From assembly GCA_028565715.1 (NCBI GenBank), contig JAOXYC010204129.1:1-11589 (forward strand): DNA of 11,589 nt, in the 5' to 3' direction. The notes beneath the pieces were generated by a model, which worked only from the letters and a program-made list of their open reading frames with translations, searched no databases and was not told the DNA's origin. Positions 9,001 through 11,589 of the stretch are shown in pieces (position 1 is the stretch's first letter; the number at the start of each line of letters is the position of its first letter). Origin of the DNA: Phoronis pallida. Lineage: Eukaryota > Phoronida > Phoronidae. The position numbers and the translations under genes are program-made.

Positions 9001-10734
9001 TCGTATCCAAAAAGATTGTACAAAATCATCTTAGTTTGTCTCAGAAAAAGAGAAAAAAAATCATACCCAACCCATTTGAACAACGTCACTCATTTTAAGG
9101 TATATATTTCCAGTTATTGACTTCTATAATACCATGTTAACACCCTCTAATGATTGGACCATGACATGCACAATCATTTTTTTTTAAATGGTTGAATCAC
9201 ATTGTAAATATATCTTTAAGATCGAAATTTAAGTGATGGATTGCACAGCACTAAAAGGTACCCAATCTTTGCTGAGTAAACACCATAACTATCAATACTT
9301 CTAAGTAACTAACCATTAACATATATGTAAATCTGTGAAGCTGAATTCTCATCTTGCACAAAACTGCACGCATATAGCCCAGTGTTGTCTGCTGTCATGT
9401 CCCTTATCGTGATTGTACTGACATATTTCTGAATGTCATCACGTAATGTACTATCCGTTGGGATAGCGTCAATAAACTGTAAGTAATAAGGTGAGAATGA
9501 GGTTGAAAAGACAGAGAAATTTAGAATGGATCTGGGAATCGAACCCAGGTCTCCTTATTGCCGGTCAGATAAGGTATAGCTAATTGACACTGTGTTGCCG
9601 AGCTCAGGGGAAATGGTCAAGTATGAACAGATTTAGACTGAACTCCAGCCCCTTCGACTCAGGTCGAGGGACTGTATCAATCGCAGGGGGTCTTCCGGTT
9701 ATTTTACCGAAAGTAGAGATAGAGTTACAATGAGTTTAAGCGGAGTGACGTCATCAACGAGACTCGCTTATCGCGCTGTTAGAACAGACCAGCGGTTGAG
9801 ACGGGCTGTGGGAGAGACTAGTACAGATTGGGTGTCGAAAATGGTTCCCTACATCTACATACAAGAACCCTGCACCAAAATCAGATACACTGCAAAAGAA
9901 ACTCAGAGCTTGAACAAAACAAACAGGAAAACTTGTATAACGTTGCCTTAGGAAAATTTATCCGTTTCTGCTCAACATGCATGGCTTTTGAACTGTTAGT
10001 AGAGAGGGATTCTGACACCAGGGGTTTCGTTAAAGATAGGTAAGAATTTCTAGATGTTCTTTAGAATGGCCGGTAATTTCATTATGATATAAAAAAACTT
10101 AAGTTTAGCCAAGTCACAAAAAAAAATCATGCAAAAATTCTATAAATTTCACCAGAACTTGTGACGTCATCCATTTGTAATTCATAGCATTGGATAAATA
10201 ACTTTTTCTCAAATAATTTCAAAATTTAGTTCCAAACGATATCATATCAAGAAGGGAACCCTATTAAAGATATATTTAGTAGTTTTCTTGTTTGGAATTG
10301 AAATTTTTTAAATGATTTGAGAAAAGGTGATTTTTTCAAATGTGTTAATCTACGAATTACAAATCACAGATGTCACAAATTCCAGTGAAATTTATATAAG
10401 GATTGTTGCATGAAATTTTTGTGTTTTTTTAGGTAATACTTAAAAGTTTTTATATCTTAATGAAAACATTACCGACCATTCTAGAGAACATCTAGGTGCA
10501 GGGTGCCCATCTGTTCATATTCGATCATACTCCTTAAACCAACTGTCACTTGAAAAATTGTGAAGTGGTTCCAGAAATTAGTTATACATACATGCTCCTG
10601 GGGATAGGTCCATTTAGTGGGTTGATCCGCAGTACAGGTGATGATCTTGGTTGTTCCCTTGGGGACGTCAATATACGGGTACTTCTCACCCTCCTCATAC
10701 TGCCCATTAATACTTAACTCGGGGGAGAACGCAA
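1..10734 (-). CDS. VEGFR: VEGFR-like receptor tyrosine kinase gene, partial (Ig1 to start of kinase)
   Basis: Fourteen in-phase exons join into about 838 codons without a stop (isoform A), all with GT-AG introns. The product is a single-pass membrane receptor for VEGF/PDGF-type growth factors. Ligand would bind the outer Ig domains, dimerise the receptor and activate the cytoplasmic kinase. Seen in sequence: seven Ig-like domains; an Ig4 without its Cys pair; an Ig7 with the WLK and DSGVYYC motifs; one hydrophobic helix; a juxtamembrane segment PLDEQTDGLAYDEAWEFPRD; and a glycine loop LGQGAFGKV followed by TVAVK. Known of the family: seven Ig domains, a disulfide-less Ig4 and a PLDE..YD..WEFPRDRLKLG segment are VEGFR hallmarks; PDGFR and KIT have five Ig domains. 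Insect Pvr also has seven, so an ancestral PDGF/VEGF receptor is the alternative. The signal peptide exon and most of the kinase lie outside the window. Confidence 0.94.
98..447 (-). other. Intron 13 (juxtamembrane to kinase)
   Basis: 350 nt of AT-rich intron with GTAAGG...TTACAG ends. It contains a short (ATT)n microsatellite at 355-371. Reading frames on the plus strand here are not supported by any domain or codon pattern. I see nothing else. Confidence 0.85.
448..714 (-). CDS. VEGFR: Exon 13 of window: stalk, transmembrane helix and juxtamembrane segment
   Basis: The acceptor is TTTGTTTCAG before 714 and the donor GTAAGGATAA after 448. It has 267 nt (2 + 88 codons + 1). A short stalk TERQVLIDKTLS is followed by a hydrophobic helix with core IVAGVILLLLVFIIVVSILY, then a basic stop-transfer KMKRNRK. 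The cytoplasmic side carries LPSKDEINPDIPLDEQ and GLAYDEAWEFPRDRLKL. This matches the PLDE..YD...WEFPRDRLKLG juxtamembrane of VEGFRs, including the Tyr used in autoinhibition or signalling in related class III and V kinases. The reading continues open into the intron for about 25 codons, but the donor and the homology fix the exon end at 448. Confidence 0.94.
715..1097 (-). other. Intron 12
   Basis: 383 nt, AT-rich, with GTAAGTGTCC donor and TTTGTTTCAG acceptor. I see no repeat, RNA gene or second gene in it. Confidence 0.85.
1098..1201 (-). CDS. VEGFR: Exon 12 of window: Ig domain 7, C-terminal half
   Basis: The acceptor is AATTTTTGTAG before 1201 and the donor GTAAGTGTCC after 1098. It has 104 nt (1 + 34 codons + 1). 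The translation LTIGRVQVNDSGVYYCQVSN...STISVK carries the F-strand signature DSGVYYC that closes the domain started in exon 11. Its last residues run straight into the membrane-proximal stalk of exon 13. A short exon, supported by phase on both sides. Confidence 0.9.
1231..1507. mobile_element. Possible short MITE with about 36-bp terminal inverted repeats
   Basis: Positions 1231-1266 and 1472-1507 are imperfect inverted repeats sharing AATAAAAT and GAGACGAAAGTG-like segments with one small indel. The interior is richer in CpG than the surrounding intron and has no coding potential. No target-site duplication was found, so the ends are approximate. It could be a non-autonomous DNA transposon remnant. 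Confidence 0.45.
1412..1445. repeat. Perfect 17-bp tandem duplication
   Basis: The unit GCTGATAATAGGTAGCG occurs twice back to back (1412-1428 and 1429-1445), inside the putative MITE. Confidence 0.95.
1731..2062. mobile_element. Foldback (MITE-like) element with nested hairpin
   Basis: Two long imperfect arms face each other, about 1731-1856 and 1937-2062. The innermost part is a perfect 15-bp match: GTGATTTAATGCCAA at 1841-1855 against its complement at 1938-1952. Further out, the arms match more loosely (for example CCTCGTAT, AACTTTGAGT and TTTGGG segments). The central spacer holds another hairpin, GATTGTTATT at 1864-1873 with its complement at 1888-1897 around TGCTGCAGCA. No coding capacity; target-site duplication not identified. 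Confidence 0.6.
2242..2422 (-). CDS. VEGFR: Exon 11 of window: Ig domain 7, N-terminal half
   Basis: The acceptor is GTACTTTTCAG before 2422 and the donor GTAAGTAGGG after 2242. It has 181 nt (2 + 59 codons + 2). The translation VVPPEFSIMP...GFKLTAGNT has DDSVTLRCDAEGFPPPEIIWLKG, an I-set Ig B and C strand pattern. It aligns with VEGFR2 domain 7 (SCTASGNPPPQI.WFKD). One sequon NSS is present. The junction codon with exon 12 gives Val, so the text reads AGNT-V-LTIGRV. Confidence 0.9.
2423..2824 (-). other. Intron 10
   Basis: 402 nt of AT-rich intron between the Ig6 and Ig7 exons. Ends are GTAAGTTTAT and GTACTTTTCAG. I see nothing recognisable inside. Confidence 0.85.
2825..2952 (-). CDS. VEGFR: Exon 10 of window: Ig domain 6, C-terminal half
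   Basis: The acceptor is TTGTTTTTACAG before 2952 and the donor GTAAGTTTAT after 2825. It has 128 nt (1 + 42 codons + 1). The translation TSYSSVVELK...TKVVYVE contains TLSHAGMYRCVASAG, a clear F strand with the second Ig Cys, and sequons NST and NTT. The exon does not appear as a long open frame because it is short. Phase continuity with both neighbours and the Ig motif support it. Confidence 0.88.
3057..3087. repeat. Perfect 15-bp inverted repeat with 1-nt spacer
   Basis: TTATGTGCTGCTTTT at 3057-3071 is followed by one T and then its exact complement at 3073-3087. It lies in intron 9 (2953-3238), inside Ig6, and would fold into a stem in either strand. The rest of that intron is plain AT-rich sequence. 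Confidence 0.95.
3239..3413 (-). CDS. VEGFR: Exon 9 of window: Ig domain 6, N-terminal half
   Basis: The acceptor is CCCTTTTCTAG before 3413 and the donor GTAAGGCACA after 3239. It has 175 nt (2 + 57 codons + 2). The translation ISPSQGFLFD...STKLNYY includes LTEQDPMELKCRANTY, like the PTEQESVSLWCTA stretch of VEGFR2 domain 6. A typical Ig Trp is not evident after the Cys; the segment YSYTLPKLSKVVEGEEIEFD fills the C to D region. A SINE sits just upstream of its acceptor. Confidence 0.87.
3434..3445. repeat. Left target-site duplication of SINE copy 1
   Basis: CATAAATAGGTT, repeated exactly at 3571-3582 on the other side of the tRNA-like element. Confidence 0.75.
3446..3570 (+). mobile_element. 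tRNA-derived SINE, copy 1
   Basis: Positions 3475-3546 fold like a tRNA. There is a D arm with GCTC and GGGC, a perfect 5-bp anticodon stem counting one wobble (TCTGA with TCAGG) around CCGGCAA, and a T arm CTGGG/CCCAG with loop TTCGATT. Pol III A box TAGCTCAGTTGG (3482-3493) and B box GGTTCGATTCC (3525-3535) are intact. The acceptor stem is poor and the base before the anticodon is C instead of T, so this is a retroposon and not a working tRNA gene. A perfect 12-bp direct repeat CATAAATAGGTT flanks it at 3434-3445 and 3571-3582. It is antisense to the receptor gene. About 29 nt precede the tRNA part. Confidence 0.82.
3571..3582. repeat. Right target-site duplication of SINE copy 1
   Basis: CATAAATAGGTT, identical to 3434-3445. 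It directly follows the T-rich tail and CAAATT. Confidence 0.75.
3812..4132 (-). CDS. VEGFR: Exon 8 of window: whole Ig domain 5 with extra cysteines
   Basis: The acceptor is GGTTTCACTTACAG before 4132 and the donor GTTAATAATT after 3812. It has 321 nt (2 + 106 codons + 1). The translation PPVVMMNKPP...SAPVYIT has EYTVRCRILQGLPVPDIAWLW (B and C strands) and NGHLYCIGLNDEG (F strand). Between them sits a Cys cluster, ESCTRRPNCPTCRERCSG. Vertebrate VEGFR domain 5 has an insertion with extra Cys at the same place (after W.W), so the position is homologous, though four clustered Cys are more than I recall there. The ending YIT followed by D matches the FYITD that closes domain 5 in VEGFR1. Confidence 0.9.
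4133..4591 (-). other. Intron 7
   Basis: 459 nt between Ig4 and Ig5. It contains a small hairpin (CCTTGC with GCAAGG near 4290-4307). I see no RNA gene or mobile element. Confidence 0.85.
4592..4716 (-). CDS. VEGFR: Exon 7 of window: Ig domain 4, C-terminal half
   Basis: The acceptor is CTCTTTATAG before 4716 and the donor GTAAAATAG after 4592. It has 125 nt (1 + 41 codons + 1). The translation NDSRRVLLTV...VNLHFT has KADAGMYRLFAQ, an F strand in which the usual Cys is replaced by Leu. This is consistent with the missing partner Cys in exon 6. Sequons NDS and NAT are present. The exon was too short to stand out as an open reading frame. It is supported by splice sites, phase continuity on both sides and the Ig F-strand pattern. 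Confidence 0.87.
4717..5020 (-). other. Intron 6
   Basis: 304 nt, AT-rich, splitting Ig4. Nothing recognisable beyond the splice sites. Confidence 0.85.
5021..5186 (-). CDS. VEGFR: Exon 6 of window: Ig domain 4, N-terminal half
   Basis: The acceptor is GAATTTATTTTCAG before 5186 and the donor GTAAGCTTTT after 5021. It has 166 nt (2 + 54 codons + 2). The translation KSFVTLEVDY...DKNKYRS contains FPKPIFTWYKDG, an Ig C strand with the core Trp. The B-strand Cys is absent: the expected position falls in ADLEVEYEAF. Vertebrate VEGFR domain 4 also lacks this Cys and has a similar Y.PPP.I.WYK.G stretch. The exon has the sequon NAS. It follows the longest intron of the window (1608 nt). Confidence 0.9.
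5514..5519 (-). promoter_or_regulatory. Candidate polyadenylation signal AATAAA in intron 5
   Basis: AATAAA is read on the gene strand, followed about 25-35 nt later by a GT-rich stretch (TTGTTGTGTATTTT). A 7-bp hairpin precedes it. It could end a short transcript, or be the 3' end of an inserted retroelement. AATAAA is common by chance in AT-rich introns, so confidence is low. Confidence 0.3.
5523..5540. repeat. Perfect 7-bp hairpin with 4-nt loop
   Basis: ACTTGGC, loop GAGA, then GCCAAGT. On the plus strand the loop is a GNRA tetraloop; on the gene strand it is TCTC and sits directly upstream of AATAAA. Confidence 0.9.
5924..6036. repeat. Direct repeat, about 98-bp period
   Basis: CATTAAAATGTCCAC occurs at 5924-5938 and 6022-6036, preceded in both by a related GGT.AAAAA segment. 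The rest of the period is not clearly repeated. Confidence 0.6.
6061..6306. mobile_element. Foldback element, degenerate, next to a second foldback
   Basis: The left arm (about 6061-6160) matches the complement of the right arm (about 6175-6306). The best parts are TTGGTTC...GTGTTAT at 6203-6239 against 6101-6136, and GATG.AGAAAT...TTTTACT at 6268-6304 against 6063-6104. The right arm has about 28 extra bases between these blocks. No coding capacity. Its right end meets the next foldback, so the two may be one compound element. Confidence 0.5.
6306..6626. mobile_element. Foldback (MITE-like) element, 321 bp
   Basis: ACTTAAAGATATTGTCTCCT at 6306-6325 faces a near-identical complement ending at 6626. 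The arms also share CGTTGGTCC, GATCTGG, ATTCAAATCAACTAGA, ATTTTGTGT, CTTACTTGCATCTG and GGGGTGATTTGAGAGCTTTT. The exact centre is the 14-bp palindrome TACTCTTAAGAGTA at 6464-6477. No open frame of note; no clear target-site duplication. Confidence 0.75.
6670..6780 (-). promoter_or_regulatory. Pyrimidine-rich intronic tract downstream of exon 5B with decoy 3' splice site
   Basis: On the gene strand this stretch is dominated by C and T, with CTTCTCTCTT, CTCTCCCTTTCTCT and TTTTTCTTTCTC. It contains a strong acceptor-like TCTTCTCTCTTGCCAG ending at 6712 with no Ig coding sequence after it. CU-rich tracts like this bind PTB-type repressors in known alternative exons; a role here is inference. Confidence 0.4.
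6743..6750 (-). promoter_or_regulatory. Sequence complementary to the exon 5B donor
   Basis: TACTTACC on the gene strand is the exact complement of GGTAAGTA at the exon 5B donor (6795-6788), leaving a 37-nt loop. It could mask the donor in the pre-mRNA. Confidence 0.4.
6795..6987 (-). CDS. VEGFR: Exon 5B: Ig domain 3, C-terminal half, alternative B
   Basis: The acceptor is TTTTGAAACACACAG before 6987 and the donor GTAAGTAATGC after 6795. It has 193 nt, phase 0 to phase 1, and codes for 64 residues from GVSNNRIVAT to DYEIKVY. It shares GVSNNRIVA, LASNGFYYN and TDLHIYNARKSDTGIYRC with exon 5A. It then differs in the F-G region (VSWAHGNNSTKD), with overlapping sequons NNS and NST. It lies 304 bp from exon 5A, start to start, with a 99-nt intron between. 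Junction phases to exon 4 and exon 6 are identical to those of 5A. This makes it a valid replacement exon, not a pseudo-exon: no stop, intact Cys, intact splice sites. Confidence 0.88.
6988..7086 (-). other. 99-nt intron between alternative exons 5A and 5B
   Basis: The donor GTAAGTAATGC equals the first 11 nt after exon 5B, and the acceptor resembles that of exon 5A. The exon duplication therefore carried flanking intron with it. Confidence 0.85.
7036..7041 (-). promoter_or_regulatory. Sequence complementary to the exon 5A donor
   Basis: CTTACC on the gene strand complements GGTAAG at the exon 5A donor (7087-7082), leaving a 40-nt loop inside the 99-nt intron. It lies at the place equivalent to 6743-6750 in the duplicated unit. 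Confidence 0.35.
7087..7291 (-). CDS. VEGFR: Exon 5A: Ig domain 3, C-terminal half, alternative A
   Basis: The acceptor is TTTAATACACAG before 7291 and the donor GTAAGTAATGC after 7087. It has 205 nt, starting in phase 0 and ending in phase 1, and codes for 68 residues from GVSNNRIVAN to TDYAIRVF. It supplies the E and F strands (ADLHIYNAKKSDTGFYTC) with the second Ig Cys, then a long F-G loop with an N-L-S sequon. It is homologous to exon 5B: 33 of the first 46 residues are identical in my hand alignment, while the part after the Cys has diverged and is four residues longer. Its length is not a multiple of three, so it cannot be added to 5B without changing frame. Confidence 0.9.
7292..7961 (-). 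other. Intron 4, upstream of the alternative exons
   Basis: 670 nt, AT-rich. I looked for a third copy of the alternative exon, for RNA genes and for inverted repeats and found none that I can support. Confidence 0.75.
7962..8107 (-). CDS. VEGFR: Exon 4 of window: Ig domain 3, constant N-terminal half
   Basis: The acceptor is TTCTGTTTCAG before 8107 and the donor GTAAGTACC after 7962. It has 146 nt (2 + 48 codons), ending in phase 0. The translation QSKPPIPEIT...VEETLDSD has ENITLTCSV (B-strand Cys, sequon NIT) and MTLRWVEE (C-strand Trp). The domain is completed by one of two alternative exons downstream. The phase 0 end matters: both alternatives also begin in phase 0, so this exon can be joined to either one. 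Confidence 0.9.
8108..8512 (-). other. Intron 3
   Basis: 405 nt between Ig2 and Ig3. A small hairpin (AGATGAA with TTCATCT) lies near 8297-8312. Nothing else recognised. Confidence 0.8.
8513..8806 (-). CDS. VEGFR: Exon 3 of window: whole Ig domain 2
   Basis: The acceptor is TGCATTTCAG before 8806 and the donor GTAAGTATG after 8513. It has 294 nt (2 + 97 codons + 1). The translation runs PIKLLKSFTG...HLNYR. Features are VPCFLTN (B-strand Cys), GVFILSPSQLLAGRKQCIA (E to F strands with the second Cys) and an N-glycosylation sequon NAS. The order of VPC, a short C strand, KQEGVFILS and AG..QC matches vertebrate VEGFR domain 2, where the equivalent segment reads KKGF.I and AG.VFCEA. In VEGFR1 and VEGFR2 this domain holds most of the ligand contacts. 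One exon covers the complete domain, while most other Ig domains here are split by an intron. Confidence 0.9.
8807..9313 (-). other. Intron 2
   Basis: 507 nt between Ig1 and Ig2, AT-rich with A and T runs. A weak inverted similarity (around 9098-9115 and 9205-9222) is too short to call an element. Confidence 0.8.
9314..9476 (-). CDS. VEGFR: Exon 2 of window: Ig domain 1, C-terminal half
   Basis: The acceptor is CTTACAG before 9476 and the donor GTTAGTTACT after 9314. The 163 nt start in phase 0 and end in phase 1. The translation FIDAIPTDST...YIYVN contains DNTGLYACSF, the F-strand D.G.Y.C signature that pairs with the Cys of exon 1. The end, QIYIYVN followed by DP, resembles the YIYV.D stretch that closes Ig1 in vertebrate VEGF and PDGF receptors. 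The reading is open in only this frame. An upstream in-frame Met is absent, as expected for an internal exon. Confidence 0.88.
9504..9597 (-). mobile_element. tRNA-derived SINE, copy 2 (diverged)
   Basis: On the minus strand it shares with copy 1 the block ATCTGACCGGCAAT.AGG, then GAGACC and TGGGTTCGATTCCCAG (B box complement at 9535-9545). It also shares a tail of the form TTTCTCTG..TTTTCAA. The D-arm part is diverged (TCAATTAGCT for TCAGTTGG), so the A box is probably dead. It is in the sense orientation of the receptor gene. No flanking duplication was found. Confidence 0.7.
9600..10045. other. Unassigned CpG-containing block
   Basis: About 445 bp with more CpG and GC than the rest of the introns. 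It contains a bulged hairpin at 9646-9674 (CAGCCCCTTCGAC, loop TCAG, GTCGAGGGACTG) and TGACGTCA at 9746-9753. A plus-strand open frame (9730-9951) is basic and matches no family I know. It may be an inserted element or a regulatory region. Confidence 0.4.
9746..9753. promoter_or_regulatory. CRE-like site TGACGTCA
   Basis: A perfect 8-bp palindrome of the CREB/ATF consensus. A second one is at 10162-10169. Function not shown. Confidence 0.3.
10050..10495. mobile_element. 446-bp near-palindromic foldback element
   Basis: CTAGATGTTCT at 10050 faces AGAACATCTAG ending at 10495. The arms (about 215 nt each, centre near 10270) match imperfectly along their length: GAATGGCCGGTAAT, GATATAAAAA, ATAAATTTCAC, TTGTAATTC, CTTTTCTCAAAT and TTCCAAAC each have a complement at the mirrored place. 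No coding frame. The ends lie in the intron about 96 bp from the exon 1 donor. No target-site duplication is clear. Confidence 0.8.
10162..10169. promoter_or_regulatory. CRE-like site TGACGTCA in left arm of the palindrome
   Basis: Perfect consensus; the mirrored position in the right arm is mutated (TGACATCT). Confidence 0.25.
10592..10734 (-). CDS. VEGFR: Exon 1 of window: Ig domain 1, N-terminal half
   Basis: Acceptor TTACAG precedes 10734 and donor GTATGTATAA follows 10592. The exon has 2 nt completing a codon, then 47 codons, and ends in phase 0. It reads AFSPELSING... to ...WTYPQEH. The pair TKIITCTAD...TKW supplies the B-strand Cys and core Trp of an Ig fold; the partner Cys is in the next exon. 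This is the first coding exon I can place. It begins mid-codon, so at least one upstream exon with the start and signal peptide must lie right of 11589 or be unrecognised in 10735-11589. The reading frame stays open upstream of the acceptor to an ATG at 10750, but that is intron sequence. Confidence 0.85.
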
Positions 10735-11589
10735 CTGTAACATAAAACAAAAGACTTAATGTGCAAGTTCATAGATAATCAAAACTCCAAGTTCTAGAAT
10801 TTTGTTTTTGGTGCCACAATTTATTCAGTTTACGAGCTTGCAGTCTACAATTTCAACACCACATTGCCACAAAGTAATTTGCCTCATAAAAAAATTATAT
10901 TACTGCAGTCTTGGCACTTAGAAATGACTCCTTTAGAAAATGTTGGTCAATTTCAATTCATAAAACAGTGTCCTGGGTTATGGCAATCAAGAAAATAATC
11001 ACTGTTATAAAATGTATTACTTTGATGTGCTTGTATGTTGTTACAACTTTTATATTCTTTAAAAAGAAATGAAATTTGAATTCAAGCTACGGTATTTGTT
11101 AATAAGTTTCAAGTGGGTTTTAAGACAAGAAAGTTTAGTCATGAGGGACGATCATTCTGAAGACAAAACCTTACAAAGTAAGTTAGCTCATTTGAAGGGC
11201 ATTGAACTTTACAAATTAAAGTTTACAGATGTTATTTGAATCTCTGAAAAATGTTTGGTTTTGAAGAGAATGAGATAGCAAAAGCTTGGGTTAAGTGTTC
11301 GGTAAGCAGAACGTGGTTTAAGAGACACTAAAACAAGATTCATCTTTGTAATCTAAGTTTAACAGGAAAGAGGCAATACTAGAAAAGTGTGGATGAAACG
11401 TTATTTACTGAAACCATCACCAGCTGAGTAGCTCAAGATTTTACTTACACACAAAAACTGAAAAATATAAAGAAAAAACAATAATTAAAGTCAGATTAGT
11501 TGAAAGTCTATCTTACAGTCACAAATGCAATCATATTTTGGGACAATGAACAATATTTGCTTCAACACCCACCCCCCCACCCCCACCCC
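10735..11589 (-). other. Upstream intron (partial), no exon recognised
   Basis: 855 nt of AT-rich sequence upstream of the first placed exon. That exon starts inside a codon, so this is intron. I found no convincing signal-peptide exon or promoter. The right end is C-rich (11568-11589). Confidence 0.7.
11568..11589. repeat. C-rich tract, G-quadruplex motif on minus strand
   Basis: Runs of 3, 7, 5 and 4 C separated by single A; the opposite (gene) strand has four G runs with one-base loops. It is cut by the window edge. Confidence 0.85.

Larger units (their letters stand above)
9477..10591 (-). other. Intron 1, splitting Ig1, rich in inserted sequence
   Basis: 1115 nt holding SINE copy 2 (about 9504-9597), a block with more CpG than its surroundings (about 9600-10045) and a 446-bp near-palindrome (10050-10495). 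Little of the original intron seems to remain. Confidence 0.8.

Noticed and set aside
9730-10043. Plus-strand open frames of 71-73 codons
   Set aside because: Overlapping frames in a GC-richer block, no family resemblance, no start context or neighbours to support a gene.
11449-11457. 9-nt microexon (TTTTCAG before, GTAAGT after, minus strand)
   Set aside because: Splice-like ends but too short to test by homology, and it cannot supply the missing signal peptide.
11516-11589. Possible end of a signal-peptide exon with donor at 11515 (minus strand)
   Set aside because: One frame is in the right phase, but the residues are not a convincing signal peptide and the sequence runs into a simple repeat.
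1-11589. CRISPR array, operon or bacterial mobile element
   Set aside because: No spaced direct repeats, no ribosome binding sites, and a clear intron-split animal gene.

Overview
The window looks like part of an invertebrate animal genome. It is AT-rich and holds one large gene on the minus strand, split into short exons with GT-AG introns of about 0.1 to 1.6 kb. The introns carry tRNA-derived SINE copies and several foldback (MITE-like) inverted repeats. I cannot name the species. A marine invertebrate (lophotrochozoan or non-vertebrate deuterostome) would fit.

The gene encodes a VEGF-receptor-type receptor tyrosine kinase (class V, seven Ig domains), read from right to left. Fourteen consecutive coding exons plus one alternative exon can be placed, and the codon phase agrees at every junction. 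Ig1 lies at 10734-10592 and 9476-9314, Ig2 at 8806-8513, and Ig3 at 8107-7962 plus one of two alternative exons (7291-7087 or 6987-6795). Ig4 lies at 5186-5021 and 4716-4592, Ig5 at 4132-3812, Ig6 at 3413-3239 and 2952-2825, and Ig7 at 2422-2242 and 1201-1098. The transmembrane and juxtamembrane exon is at 714-448, and the start of the kinase domain with its glycine loop is at 97-1. The signal peptide and promoter lie beyond the right edge. Most of the kinase domain lies beyond the left edge.

The main discovery is a tandem pair of homologous exons for the C-terminal half of Ig3, the domain that with Ig2 binds VEGF in the vertebrate receptors. Their phases allow only one to be used: taking both, or neither, gives a stop codon within five codons of the junction. 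Each donor is followed about 40 nt downstream by a short sequence complementary to that donor. Exon B is also followed by a polypyrimidine-rich stretch with a strong decoy 3' splice site. Together these suggest a regulated switch that makes two receptors with different ligand-contact surfaces.

The rest is intron. Intron 5 (5187-6794) holds two adjoining foldback elements and a possible polyadenylation signal. Intron 1 (9477-10591) holds a SINE, a CpG-containing block with a perfect CRE-like site, and a 446-bp near-palindrome. Intron 11 (1202-2241) holds two more foldbacks and a 17-bp tandem duplication. Intron 8 holds a SINE with a 12-bp target-site duplication next to a splice acceptor. A C-rich tract with G-quadruplex potential on the opposite strand ends the window.
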